Shown: positions 55,701 through 63,971, counted from the stretch's first letter. The stretch is 64,000 bases of DNA from Opitutaceae bacterium (GCA_028688225.1 JAQTYQ010000015.1:26219-90218), one strand, 5' to 3'. Translations and numbers: made by a program. Notes: a model not told the origin generated them from the letters alone.

Positions 55701-56068
55701 GGGTGGATCATCCGGCGCCGCTGCTGAACATGCCGGGCTTTCGGGCCGCTGGTTGGGAGCCCGTTCTCCTCACCCATCAGGCCCTCGCCGCGGGAAGCAA
55801 GGCTGAGGGCAAGGGACAGTGGTGTATTTGTCAGGTGGAATTGGCCGACCGGACGATCGGGAACGCGGTCGCCACCATCTTCGCCCAACGCCTGCTGGGG
55901 GCCACCCCGGCTGCTGGCCCACCGGGAACAGACCGGCCGACCGGCCATACCAAGCTGCAAACGCATCCGCCCGCCCGCCGGCGGACGTTGGCGGGGCAAT
56001 CCGCCCGCGTACCCGACGATGGAGCACCGGAATTTGCTGGAGCAGCAGGAGCCTTGTATGGCCGATGA
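52772..56068 (+). CDS. Secreted glycoside hydrolase family 2 enzyme
   Basis: The ATG at 52772 gives 1098 residues with a signal peptide (LASAGVVLLVGLAASRPDVLAQA). The GH2 order is present: sugar-binding jelly-roll (PMGRAVTYYRTTFEV, VFVNGAFLGSHEGYF), Ig-like domain, TIM barrel with predicted acid/base Glu529 (TYINEPFPD) and nucleophile Glu619 (CGEFGAEG), then a C-terminal Rossmann-like domain (VYVIGSPRGKAAQLAGDL). Beta-galactosidase or beta-glucuronidase activity is possible. The final 55 residues after IFAQRLLG are Pro/Arg-rich and look read-through. The stop overlaps the next gene. Confidence 0.9.
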   Translation: MIASILKTKLASAGVVLLVGLAASRPDVLAQARESKEDKFAQIAGLQTDSANRNLISIAPMPLTRRWLSIDAAGTTAAFQPAVQIATAEQLREELQRQRERYAPYLQDLAPQLDDLRIRVPVESFDWRVETEDDRRDFAGTLAGQGKWQQVRIPHYGPPMGRAVTYYRTTFEVTPAMLAKGALFVHFNGVDYKAHVFVNGAFLGSHEGYFAPFEFEFTTHARLGRNTLVVKVLNDYIMLGNSADRGFLPGGKEYEGDKIYACGGPGWDEPMVGWHECPPGMGVYQDVTIEARRRIHLHDVFVRPLGESGKAEAWIEVFNCDPQPAPVAIEVSVAGQNFRADVLRGQRYRPPEVAMGGVNCWKIPLTIAEPRPWEPDTPWLYQLQVRLLDGKGNVLDTMRRQFGLRTFRMEYAEEPKGRMFLNGKGIKLRGANTMGAFQQCVIRKDWQQLIDDILLAKITHLNYIRLTQTPVQPEIYEYCDRLGLMLQTDLPLFGNVKRNQFCEVVRQAEEMEKLVRPHPSNILVTYINEPFPDASGNPQRNLTREELGHLFKAADTVVHMANPDQVIKAVDGDYDPPGPGMPDNHCYCGWYNGHGVDLGALYKGYWQRVKPGWVYGCGEFGAEGLDPAILMHKRYPKDWLPQTAAEDQQWTPSRIPGAQTGEMHDNFFETPQTLAGWVQRSQAHQALIIRLMTEAFRRDPRMHSFAVHLFIDAFPSGWMKSLMDCEREPKPAWFAYRDALTPLAVNLRTDRRAFFAGEPIEPESWICNDLHTAPPNATLHYQLEQAGKVLQAGSAPAAVPLFDSAYQGTIPFRAPPVASRTTVTVRLGLLDADGRVLHDTAIEVAVFPRAPAAMHRVYVIGSPRGKAAQLAGDLGANAVFEGPIDAHDAILIDDFPAFGKVETQVAQAVRAGAQAVFLELTEGKYQIAQTEVVVGGTPRKVLFGEASTGLHFVSRATGHRFVEGFQPDDFKFWYDARVDHPAPLLNMPGFRAAGWEPVLLTHQALAAGSKAEGKGQWCICQVELADRTIGNAVATIFAQRLLGATPAAGPPGTDRPTGHTKLQTHPPARRRTLAGQSARVPDDGAPEFAGAAGALYGR

Positions 56069-57194
56069 CCGTCATGTCGCCACCCCCGATCTCCCGCAGC
56101 AATTGCGGGTTCGGCCGTCCACGCTGGGGATCACCTACTGCGTCCTCTCGGCTGTTTTTTACGCGCTGATGGGCGTTTGCCAGCGGGAGCTGTCGAAGGA
56201 CTGCGATCCCGTCTGGGTGAACTGTGTGCAGGCCTCGGTTAGCACCGTCGTGTTCGGGGTATATCTGACCCTCCGATCGATTCGCGGCCGGTCGGCCTGG
56301 CCCCCCAAGGCCGTAGCGCTGGGGCTGATGGCGCTGGGTGTAGCTACGCAACTGGGTGGGTCTTCCTATCAATGGTCGCTTGGCGTAATCGGCCTGGCCA
56401 TTGGCAATGCCCTGCAAATGGGCGTCATGCTGGCCGCCGCCGCGCTTCTAGGATGGCTCGTTCTGGGCGAACGCGTCTCTTGGCGCGGCATGACGGCGAT
56501 CATGCTGATCACCGTGTCGGTTTTGCTCCTGAGTTATGGCGCCGAGGCGGCCAACAAGACCCAGCACCCGACAGGGCCGGGAGAAGCAGTCGCGGAATCA
56601 GTTACCGGGAAAGCTGTCGCCGGAGCACGATCTTCAGATGACGCGGAACAGTCAAAGCTTGGCCCGCAAACGGACGGTTCCAATCGAGCGGCACCAGCAG
56701 GGATGCTGCGAGTTCTGTTGGGCGTGGGTGCGGCCTGTTTCTCCGGGGTGGCTTTCGCGATTCTGACTGTCGGCATGCGCAAGACCGCCACTGCAAACAC
56801 GTCGCCCGAAGCCATCGTGTTCTTCATTAATCTGATGGGCATCCTTTTTCTTGGTCCCTGGGCCTTGGCCCGACTGGGATCCGAGGGGATCGCCGCTACC
56901 TCCCCGCGCGATTTGACGGTAATGTTGGCCACTGGCGCGTGCAACTTGCTGGCATTCCTGTTGCTGGCCAAGGCGCTGCAGTTGACGACTGTGGTGCGCG
57001 TGAATGTGATCAACAACGCGCTGACAACCATCTTGACCGTAGTCGCCGGTGTTGCGATTTTCGCCGAACCCTCCAGCCGAGAACTCGCCATCGGCATCCT
57101 GCTCACGCTGGCGGGCATCGTGCTGATCAGTTCCAACGAGGCAGAGGAGGCCGGCCAAGTGTCTTCTGCCGCAACCATCGAAGTGCAGAAATGA
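56058..57194 (+). CDS. EamA/DMT-family transporter
   Basis: The ATG at 56058 follows an AGGAG and overlaps the GH2 stop by 11 bases, giving 378 residues. It has ten predicted membrane helices in two EamA repeats (GITYCVLSAVFYALMGVCQREL, and in the second half ACFSGVAFAILTVGMRK, NLLAFLLLAKALQLTTVV, ELAIGILLTLAGIVLIS). A polar insert of about 50 residues (TQHPTGPGEAVAESVTGKAVAG...) separates the halves. Close relatives are carbohydrate or metabolite transporters; the context suggests uptake of a sugar released by the secreted hydrolase. Confidence 0.87.
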   Translation: MADDRHVATPDLPQQLRVRPSTLGITYCVLSAVFYALMGVCQRELSKDCDPVWVNCVQASVSTVVFGVYLTLRSIRGRSAWPPKAVALGLMALGVATQLGGSSYQWSLGVIGLAIGNALQMGVMLAAAALLGWLVLGERVSWRGMTAIMLITVSVLLLSYGAEAANKTQHPTGPGEAVAESVTGKAVAGARSSDDAEQSKLGPQTDGSNRAAPAGMLRVLLGVGAACFSGVAFAILTVGMRKTATANTSPEAIVFFINLMGILFLGPWALARLGSEGIAATSPRDLTVMLATGACNLLAFLLLAKALQLTTVVRVNVINNALTTILTVVAGVAIFAEPSSRELAIGILLTLAGIVLISSNEAEEAGQVSSAATIEVQK

Positions 57195-57282
57195 ATTTCT
57201 GGCGGGCGAGAATCTGCAGAGGAGCTATCGGCCTGGATCGCGATCCAGGCGCGCGCCGCAAGCAACTGCCGGGCGGTCAAGG

Positions 57283-59376
57283 ATGAGCATGAAAGATCCG
57301 ATACGCCTCGTGGGCCCCGACAAAACGACGACCGTTTTCCGTCTGGACAAGCAGCACGTCTGGCTCGACCAGCTGTGCGGCGTGCCGTGCGCCCCGGCGA
57401 CCGCCGACGCGGCAGGAGCGGAGGGCGGGCTCACTGAATTAGCGACCAGCCTCGGGCGCTTCATGGACGACGACTTGACTGTGACGGGAGCGACGGCAGA
57501 TGACGGCAAAGCGCGCATGGTGTGGCAAATCGCCGGCGGCGAGCTGGTGTGGGAGAGCACTTGGACGGTCTGTTCGCGCACCGGCGTCGTGAGCCGCAGC
57601 GACGTTCTGCACAACGCCAGCGGGCGTCCCGTCACGCTCTTCCGGTGCCAAGCCCGGTTCGTGTTTCCTCCGGCTACCTGGGAGGTCTACGCTCAGCAGA
57701 GTCATTGGTGTGGCGAAAACCAGGGTGCATGGCAGCAGCTCCACACCGGCGCCTTCCGTTTCGGCTGCGCGGGCGGACGAACCACGCAGGACGGCACACC
57801 GTATGTCGCCTTGCGGGAGGTCGGCGCCGAGACCGGGCTCGCGTTCCATCTGCTCCCCCGCGGCAACTGGGCGATCGAGGTGCGCCGGCGGTCCGTCGTC
57901 AACAGCGCGGCTTGCACCGTGCTTGCGCTGGGGATCGCCTCGCAGGATCTGCATTTGGCGTTATCCCCCGGCGAATCGTTCGCGATGCCGGAGATTCTGA
58001 TCCAAGCCCTCCCGCAAGGCCAGCCGCACTTGGCGGCACCCGCGCTGCATGCGTTTTTCCAGGATCGCTTCGCCGCTTCGGCCCGGCCCGAGCTGTCGGT
58101 GGTCTACAACACCTGGTTCGATCAATTCGAGGTACTGGAGCTGCCGCGGTTGCGCCAGCAGTTGCAGGCCGCCAAGCGGCTCGGCTGCGAGATCTTCGTG
58201 GTCGACGCCGGCTGGTATGGCCCGGAGGCCGACAACTGGTGGTCCCAGGCCGGCGACTGGCGCGAGCGGCGTACGGCCGCGTTCGGCGGCCACATGAAGA
58301 CGTTTGCGGACGAGGTCCGCGCGGCCGGGCTCGGCTTCGGGTTATGGATGGAACCGGAGCGATTCGGAGCAAGTGTTCCCATCCGTAAGGAACATCCCGA
58401 ATGGTTCTTCCCCCGCCATGCCGCCTTCGCCCGCATCGATCTGACCCGCCCGGAGGCCTGCGAGTATCTGAAACGCGAGATCTCCCGGCTCGTCGAGATC
58501 TACGAACTGGCCTGGATGAAGATCGACTTCAACTTCGAGCTCGGCCACGACGAGTCGGGCGCCGAGCTGTCGGGCTACTACGCGGCGTGGCACGGGCTGC
58601 TGGACGAAATCCGCGCCCGGCATCCGGGCACGGTCTTCGAAGGTTGTGCGTCCGGCGGAATGCGTTTTGACTTGAACACGCTGGCCCACTTCGACGCCCA
58701 CTTCCTCACCGATACGGTTCACCCGATCGACGTGCTGCGGATCTGGCAGGGGGCCCTGTTGCGGCTCCCGCCGGGCGCGATCATCAAGTGGGCGGTGCTG
58801 CGCAGCGCGGGGCGCACCATTCCCATTTACACGAAATCGTTGGCCGATTCGCCCGTCGCCATCGTTGCACCCGGCGGCGCACTCTGGGAACCAGCGGAAA
58901 CCGTCGACCTCGACTTCGCTGTGACCGTAGCCCTGCCGGGTATCTTCGGACTCAGCGGCGATCTGGCGAGCCTGCCCGACGCAGCGATCGAACGGCTGGC
59001 CGGGCACGTGGCGTTCTATAAATGCTGGCGTCGCATGATTCGCGCGTCGGCGGCCCATCTGCTCACGCCTCCAGGCAAAAAAGAGGACCGTCAAGGGTGG
59101 GCGGCCATCCAGTTGGCGTATCCCGAAACAGGTGATCACCTGGTGTTTGTCTATCGGCTCGACGACGGGAGTTGCACCAAGACACTCCACCTGCGCGACT
59201 TGGACGCAAACGCCACATATCGGGTCGTCCTGCATCCCGAAGTTGGCGGGCCGGCGCAGGAACACTCGGGCGTCTCCCTCATGGACGAAGGACTTCGGGT
59301 CGAACTGCCGCAGCGCAACCGGGCCGCGGTGTACGTCGTGACCCGCCGCATCGACTCGGAGGCAACCGCGTCATGA
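57283..59376 (+). CDS. Alpha-galactosidase, glycoside hydrolase family 36
   Basis: This 697-residue protein lacks a signal peptide, so it is probably cytoplasmic. It has an N-terminal beta-sandwich, the barrel segment VVYNTWFDQFEV, VVDAGWYGPE, GLWMEPERF, nucleophile Asp415 in WMKIDFNFE, FEGCASGGMRFD and the likely acid/base Asp477 in FLTDTVHP. This fits GH36 retaining alpha-galactosidases or alpha-N-acetylgalactosaminidases. The start follows the transporter by 88 bases, and the next gene overlaps its stop by ATGA. It would release galactose from imported oligosaccharides. Confidence 0.93.
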   Translation: MSMKDPIRLVGPDKTTTVFRLDKQHVWLDQLCGVPCAPATADAAGAEGGLTELATSLGRFMDDDLTVTGATADDGKARMVWQIAGGELVWESTWTVCSRTGVVSRSDVLHNASGRPVTLFRCQARFVFPPATWEVYAQQSHWCGENQGAWQQLHTGAFRFGCAGGRTTQDGTPYVALREVGAETGLAFHLLPRGNWAIEVRRRSVVNSAACTVLALGIASQDLHLALSPGESFAMPEILIQALPQGQPHLAAPALHAFFQDRFAASARPELSVVYNTWFDQFEVLELPRLRQQLQAAKRLGCEIFVVDAGWYGPEADNWWSQAGDWRERRTAAFGGHMKTFADEVRAAGLGFGLWMEPERFGASVPIRKEHPEWFFPRHAAFARIDLTRPEACEYLKREISRLVEIYELAWMKIDFNFELGHDESGAELSGYYAAWHGLLDEIRARHPGTVFEGCASGGMRFDLNTLAHFDAHFLTDTVHPIDVLRIWQGALLRLPPGAIIKWAVLRSAGRTIPIYTKSLADSPVAIVAPGGALWEPAETVDLDFAVTVALPGIFGLSGDLASLPDAAIERLAGHVAFYKCWRRMIRASAAHLLTPPGKKEDRQGWAAIQLAYPETGDHLVFVYRLDDGSCTKTLHLRDLDANATYRVVLHPEVGGPAQEHSGVSLMDEGLRVELPQRNRAAVYVVTRRIDSEATAS

Positions 59377-60692
59377 CCGCGACCGGCCTTGAGCAACGTT
59401 GCGCGCTGCCACACCCTTCAGAGGCAAGCCTCCCAACGAGGCCGGCGGCCTTACCGGCTTCGATGTCGCGCAGAACCTTCCTGAAGGTGGCGGCGTTGGG
59501 GTCGCTGGCAACGGCCGGGGGATGCGTACACCGGCCACTTTCCACGGATGCCGGGAATCAGCGGCTGTTCTTCACCTCCGGCGGCGGGACCTGCCTGATC
59601 CAGGCTGACGGAACGGGGCTTCGCCCGCTGGAATTGGATGCGCCCCACCAGGCAACATGGCAACCCGCAGGCTTCCTCCCGGACGGGCGCGTGCTGCTGA
59701 TGAGCATGGAACCACGCCGGGACGGTCCCGGCAGGCCGTTCGAGGAGTATTATCATCAGACACCGACGCATATCTGGGCCTACGACCTCGACCGGAAAAC
59801 GCTGACTGAACTGGCCACCATGGAACGGTTGGCTCCGTTCTATTCCCCGCAACTGCTGTTGCACAACGGGCGGGTGCTGATGCAGGTCATCCGCACCAAG
59901 CCGGGCCAGATCTTCAACATGAATCTCGACGGCACGGACGCGCGCGAGTTCACCGGTTCTGCCGAAGGCTTACCCTATGGTTTCGACCTCAGTCCCGATG
60001 GGACACGGGTGGCTTTTCATCTGAGCAGTCCGGAGGGCTACCAGATCTGGACCAGCGATATTCTGGGCGCGAACCGCGTCCGCGTGGCGGCGCATCGCGA
60101 CCACCTCTATTTCGGCCCGAGATGGTCGCCGGATGGCCAGTGGCTGGCTTATCAGGATTGCCATTTCAAGACCGATCCCGGCCATGACTGGTCGGACGTC
60201 TGCCTCGGCCGGCCAGACGGCTCCGAGCATCGCGTACTCACCGAGGGGCAGGCCATGTGGTTCGGAGCGACGTATGGCCATCCCGGGAACCGGGGCGGCG
60301 GCTCCAATCTGGCCGGGTGGACGCGGGACGGACAGATTCTCTTCCCGCGGAGGCTGCCTGGATCAAAAGTCGCCTGGGAGTTCCAACCGGAGCGGCCCGA
60401 CACCGACCATTTCAACCGGGGATACAAACCTGAACTGGCCAAAGGCGGCACGGAAATCTGCCGTCTCAATCCGGAGACCGGCGTGATGATGATCCTCACT
60501 GCGAGCGTTCCGCCGGTGTGGGACTTCCGCTGCTGTGAGTCTCCCAACGGCAACCTGATCGCCTTCTGCCGCGCCGAGACCGGCGGCGTGCCCGGTCTCT
60601 GGGTGATGAACGCGGAGGGAACCCGTGCCCGTTTACTGACCCAGGGTTTAGCTGAACAGGGCGCGGATTATCCCCGCTGGTTGCCTGATTAA
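59373..60692 (+). CDS. Tat-exported beta-propeller (PD40/TolB-like) lipoprotein
   Basis: The ATG at 59373 overlaps the GH36 stop in ATGA, giving 439 residues; an internal ATG at 59463 would start directly at the signal. SRRTFLKVAALGSLATAGGC is a twin-arginine signal ending in a lipobox Cys. The rest has TolB/PD40-type repeats (GFDLSPDGTRVAFHLSS, GPRWSPDGQWLAYQ, CCESPNGNLIAFCRAE) predicted to form a beta-propeller. Some related propellers are oligogalacturonate lyases, but I cannot show catalytic residues. A glycan-binding or processing role is plausible. Confidence 0.75.
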   Translation: MTATGLEQRCALPHPSEASLPTRPAALPASMSRRTFLKVAALGSLATAGGCVHRPLSTDAGNQRLFFTSGGGTCLIQADGTGLRPLELDAPHQATWQPAGFLPDGRVLLMSMEPRRDGPGRPFEEYYHQTPTHIWAYDLDRKTLTELATMERLAPFYSPQLLLHNGRVLMQVIRTKPGQIFNMNLDGTDAREFTGSAEGLPYGFDLSPDGTRVAFHLSSPEGYQIWTSDILGANRVRVAAHRDHLYFGPRWSPDGQWLAYQDCHFKTDPGHDWSDVCLGRPDGSEHRVLTEGQAMWFGATYGHPGNRGGGSNLAGWTRDGQILFPRRLPGSKVAWEFQPERPDTDHFNRGYKPELAKGGTEICRLNPETGVMMILTASVPPVWDFRCCESPNGNLIAFCRAETGGVPGLWVMNAEGTRARLLTQGLAEQGADYPRWLPD

Positions 60693-60863
60693 GCGTAAAC
60701 CATACCAACCCGGAACCTCATTGATCCGATTTTCACCAGTACCAATAGCCATCGCGCCTAGCGCCATCTTCTTCCGCATCTCAGAATGCCGATCCTAAGG
60801 CCTTTCGCAGCAATTTCGGTCGGCGTACCTTTGACACTCTTCACTCAACAATAGGCATCCTCG

Positions 60864-62585
60864 ATGAATATCGCGAAAATGGCTTTAGCGCTGGCGGTTG
60901 TGCTGTGTTCTTTGGTCGCAGCATCTGCGGATACAGTGAAAAAACACTACGTCGCGCCAACACCGCCAATGGGCTGGAATTCCTGGAACCGATTCGGCGA
61001 GAATGTAAGCGAGCGACTCATCATGGAAACGGCTGACGCCATGGCCTCCAATGGGATGAAGGATGCAGGGTATCAATATGTGGTCATTGATGACGGGTGG
61101 CAATTGGGGATGACCCCCGCGAGGGGGTGGGAGTGGCAGGGAACCGCGTTCAAGGCCGGACGCGATACGAACAACGTATTGATGGTTGATCCCGTGAAAT
61201 TTCCCAACGGGATGAAATACGTCGCGGATTACGTCCATTCCAAAGGTCTGAGATTTGGCATCTATACGGCCCCAGGCAGACGCACCTGCGCCGGACACAC
61301 GGGCAGCCTGGGATATGAAGAGATCGACTTGAGGACGTTTGCAGCGTGGGGGGTAGATTACATTAAGCTCGACAGCTGCGGAGCTGAGGAATCGCCCCAT
61401 GTGATCCTCTCGAGATGGCGGGCGATCATCGATATGCTCAACCGTCCTATGGTTCTCAGCGTCAATCTCGGTGTGTCCGACATCAACCCCCGACTTGCCG
61501 ACATGTGGCGCACCACGACGGACATCATGCCGATCTGGAGTTACCGCCTGGAAGACTTTCGCCTGATGGCTTCTATTTCGGACATCATAAATCTCCAAGC
61601 GGGCTTGGAATACCTTAATGGACCCGGCGGCTGGAACGATCCCGACATGCTGCAAGTTGGAAACGGCAATCTGACCGATGATGAGAATCGCGCGCACATC
61701 AGCATGTGGGCCATTTTCGGAAGTCCTTTGATGGCCGGCACCGACCTACGGAACCTCCCCGAAAACATCAGGCAGATATTCACCCAAAACGAGATTATCG
61801 CGATCGACCAAGATGCCGCGGGCAGGATGGGCCGCAAAGTACAAGAGGACCAACCCGGTCTGCAGGTCTGGGCAAAACCGCTCGCCCAGTATGGTGCCGT
61901 TGCCGTGGCGCTGCTCAATAAAACGGATACGGCTGCGGATATCCGCCTCAACCTGCGCGACATTGGTGTCTGCGGCGAAGCCTATGTGCGCGATGTCTGG
62001 CAGCGCCAAGACCGAGGGCTCTTTAAGGACTCCTTCACCGCCAAGGTTCCGCCACACGGCGTGTCCGTGCTCAAAATCAATACCTTCGAACATCTTGGTC
62101 AGTTTGCACCCATTCCCATCATTCCCGCCGAGGGTGTCGTCATGGAAGCTGAAAGCCTCGAATATTACTTTGGCGGCGGTGCGATCGCCGCGGAATTCAG
62201 AGGGTTCACGGGCACCGGTTATGTTCGCGGCCGAAACCACGAGTGGCGACCGTTGGAACTTATCTGGGTCACTCCCTTTGCCGCACCGGGTTTGTACAAA
62301 CTGGAGATCCGTTATGCCAACGGAACGGGCACAACGCTGAAATATACTCTATCCAGTCTATCCGGATTGGAGAGCACCATTGACCTGCCCTCCACTAAAA
62401 ATTGGAGCGACTGGCAGACAGTTTTCATCGAAGAACGGCTCAACGAGGGCGTGAACCATATTATGCTGATTGCGACCAACGCACGGAAGATGAATGACGT
62501 GGCGATCGATAGCCTTAAGCTGACACCTGTCGGTGGGCAACAGACGATATTTCACCGACAGGAGCCAAATCATGACCAGCCGTGA
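60864..62585 (+). CDS. Secreted alpha-galactosidase GH27 with C-terminal carbohydrate-binding-like domain
   Basis: The 573-residue protein has a signal peptide (MALALAVVLCSLVAASA) and the GH27 hallmarks PTPPMGWNSWNRFG, VVIDDGWQLG, nucleophile Asp170 in DYIKLDSCG, acid/base candidate Asp220 in WRTTTDIMP, and GPGGWNDPDMLQVG. After the barrel and beta-sandwich, residues about 425-560 (VVMEAESLEYYFGG ... DWQTVFIEERLNEGVNHI) resemble CBM35/CBM6-type modules. It would act outside the cytoplasm on alpha-galactosides. It ends the galactoside locus. Confidence 0.94.
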   Translation: MNIAKMALALAVVLCSLVAASADTVKKHYVAPTPPMGWNSWNRFGENVSERLIMETADAMASNGMKDAGYQYVVIDDGWQLGMTPARGWEWQGTAFKAGRDTNNVLMVDPVKFPNGMKYVADYVHSKGLRFGIYTAPGRRTCAGHTGSLGYEEIDLRTFAAWGVDYIKLDSCGAEESPHVILSRWRAIIDMLNRPMVLSVNLGVSDINPRLADMWRTTTDIMPIWSYRLEDFRLMASISDIINLQAGLEYLNGPGGWNDPDMLQVGNGNLTDDENRAHISMWAIFGSPLMAGTDLRNLPENIRQIFTQNEIIAIDQDAAGRMGRKVQEDQPGLQVWAKPLAQYGAVAVALLNKTDTAADIRLNLRDIGVCGEAYVRDVWQRQDRGLFKDSFTAKVPPHGVSVLKINTFEHLGQFAPIPIIPAEGVVMEAESLEYYFGGGAIAAEFRGFTGTGYVRGRNHEWRPLELIWVTPFAAPGLYKLEIRYANGTGTTLKYTLSSLSGLESTIDLPSTKNWSDWQTVFIEERLNEGVNHIMLIATNARKMNDVAIDSLKLTPVGGQQTIFHRQEPNHDQP

Positions 62586-62905
62586 GCGCGTTTCTAGCGC
62601 GCGTTGGCGTATGATCATCCGGGTCGTGAGCCGCGCCAACTCTGGATGCTGCACATCGCGTATCTCGAGCGCGGGCGTCCCGCGCTGGATGCACTCGTCC
62701 AAGCATACCCCGATGATTTTCACAGCCCTTCCGACAGCGCACTCGTCAAGTTGACCGAAGGCGGTTCGTATACGGCGACCTCCTGCCCTCGAGTCCCGGG
62801 GCCGGTCACATTGCAGGTCGTGGAGGCTCCGGAATGAGACGGTTACGCGGACTGCGGAGCGGGATTGCCTTGCACGGGAAAACCTGCACAGGTTCGTGCC
62901 CAATC
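62586..62905. other. Region with a short unrecognised frame
   Basis: A plus-strand frame at 62604-62837 reads like protein (LWMLHIAYLERGRPALDALVQAYPDDF, then GGSYTATSCPRVPGPVTLQVVEAPE) but has no clear start. It may be the tail of a decayed gene; no family was recognised. Confidence 0.35.
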
Positions 62906-63250
62906 ATGGGCAAGGCGGCTGCGAAAATTCCCCTGTTGCTGGAAGAGAAGAACTTCAAGTCATGCCCGCTGCCGGACATCGGGCATAACTTCCCGGCGGG
63001 CTATCCCGCCATCTACGGCCTGTGCATCGTCGCGGACGGCCGGGAGACGGTCATCTTCATCAGTTGTTGCGAGGACCTGCTGCCGACCGTGGGCGAGGTT
63101 CTCCGCCGGCCGGCGGTCGCCGCCTTGAAACCCACGCACCTCGCGGCCCGCTACCATCCGGCCGCCACGACCGACCAGTGGGCGGCCCGCGCCACGGAAA
63201 CGGTGCGCTACCGCACGAAATACCAGCCGCTGGTGCGGGACCGGGACTGA
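62906..63250 (+). CDS. Small hypothetical protein
   Basis: The ATG at 62906 gives 114 residues; the frame is open to 62834. The middle AGYPAIYGLCIVADGRETVIFISCCEDLLPTVGEVL alternates strand and helix and is faintly like a GIY-YIG core, but catalytic residues are not clear. No signal peptide or membrane helix was seen. It is 31 bases ahead of the VanZ-like gene on the same strand. Confidence 0.5.
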   Translation: MGKAAAKIPLLLEEKNFKSCPLPDIGHNFPAGYPAIYGLCIVADGRETVIFISCCEDLLPTVGEVLRRPAVAALKPTHLAARYHPAATTDQWAARATETVRYRTKYQPLVRDRD

Positions 63251-63281
63251 TCCGGTGCCGGACTTGGATGACGGGCGGACG

Positions 63282-63827
63282 ATGAACAATCCCCTGCGGG
63301 ACCAGGGCGGCCCCAAGCCGCGCGTGCGACGGCAGATGCTCTGGCCGGTGGTGCTGACGGCGATCGTCACCTGGGAGTCGGTGAGTGCGGTTCCGGGCGT
63401 GGGCCCGGCGTGGCTGTCGCTCGACAAGCTCGCGCATTTCGGCGTCTTCGGACTGCTGGCCACCGCCATCGTCCGCCTCGACGAGGTGAAGCGCTGGCCG
63501 TGGTTCGGCGCCGGGTGGGCGATCATGCTCGTATCGGTCTACGGTGCAGGCACCGAGTTCCTGCAGAGCCTGACTCCGTATCGCTCGATGGAGTTCGACG
63601 ACTGGGTGGCGGACACGCTGGGCGCGGCGGTGGCGGTCATCCTCTACCTGCGCTGGACGGGGTACCGGCGGCTGCTGGAGCAGCCGGTGCGCCGCCGGCG
63701 ACCGGGCGGGTATCGATCAGGACCAGGGAAGCCTCAAGCTTGGAGCGGCGACGCCCTCGTCGCCGACGAGAATTCCTCACGCCCACGCGACGGGGGCGTC
63801 GCGTCCCCAACTGGACCCGACCTGTGA
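63282..63827 (+). CDS. VanZ-like membrane protein with a palindrome-derived C-terminus
   Basis: The ATG at 63282 gives 181 residues (a GTG 27 bases upstream is in frame). Four hydrophobic helices and the family motifs SLDKLAHFGVFGLLATAI, GTEFLQSLTPYRSMEFDDWVADTLGA and AVAVILYLRW are present. VanZ-like proteins are small membrane proteins, one of which gives teicoplanin resistance. The last 29 codons (from about 63740; WSGDALVADENSSRPRD...) are entirely family B palindrome sequence, so the gene has captured a repeat as its end. Confidence 0.85.
   Translation: MNNPLRDQGGPKPRVRRQMLWPVVLTAIVTWESVSAVPGVGPAWLSLDKLAHFGVFGLLATAIVRLDEVKRWPWFGAGWAIMLVSVYGAGTEFLQSLTPYRSMEFDDWVADTLGAAVAVILYLRWTGYRRLLEQPVRRRRPGGYRSGPGKPQAWSGDALVADENSSRPRDGGVASPTGPDL
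63740..63811. repeat. Family B paired palindrome (inverted order) at the end of the VanZ-like gene
   Basis: The left unit is TTGGAGC plus hairpin GGCGACG-CCCT-CGTCGCC. The right unit on the minus strand is TTGGGGAC plus hairpin GCGACG-CCCC-CGTCGC. The order is reversed relative to 407, 35857 and 39428. The first unit lies wholly inside coding sequence. Confidence 0.8.
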
Positions 63828-63830
63828 ATC

Positions 63831-63857
63831 GTAGAGGCGCAGGCTTGCTGCGCCTAC
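63831..63857. repeat. Family A unit pair GTAG...CTAC
   Basis: GTAG, stem AGGCGCA, loop GGCTTGC, stem TGCGCCT, then AC, so the whole reads GTAG...CTAC in 27 bases. It stands alone just after the VanZ-like stop. Confidence 0.7.
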
Positions 63858-63861
63858 TTCC

Positions 63862-63920
63862 GAGGGCGCGACCGGCCTTCGCGCAAGGCTACGGCATGGC
63901 AGGCAAGATCGCGCCCCTAC
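63862..63920 (-). repeat. Two further GTAG-headed units, minus strand
   Basis: On the minus strand GTAGGGGCGCGATCTTGCC starts at 63920, and GTAGCCTTGCGCGAAGGCC (stem CCTT-GCGCG-AAGG) starts at 63892. They follow each other in the same orientation, unlike the inverted pairs elsewhere. Confidence 0.6.
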
Positions 63921-63930
63921 AAGGGGCCCC

Positions 63931-63971
63931 GGAGTGGCGATTGATCATTGACGGACAAAGATCGCCACTCC
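63931..63971. repeat. Perfect 11-bp inverted repeat
   Basis: GGAGTGGCGAT (63931-63941) and ATCGCCACTCC (63961-63971) pair perfectly around a 19-base loop. It has the GGAG-type head of family B. Confidence 0.75.

Noticed and set aside
60831..60863. TTGACA as a -35 box before the GH27 gene
   Set aside because: No acceptable -10 hexamer lies at 16-18 bases.
62906..63250. GIY-YIG assignment for the small protein
   Set aside because: The PAIYGL...FISCC pattern is too weak and catalytic Arg/Glu positions cannot be located.
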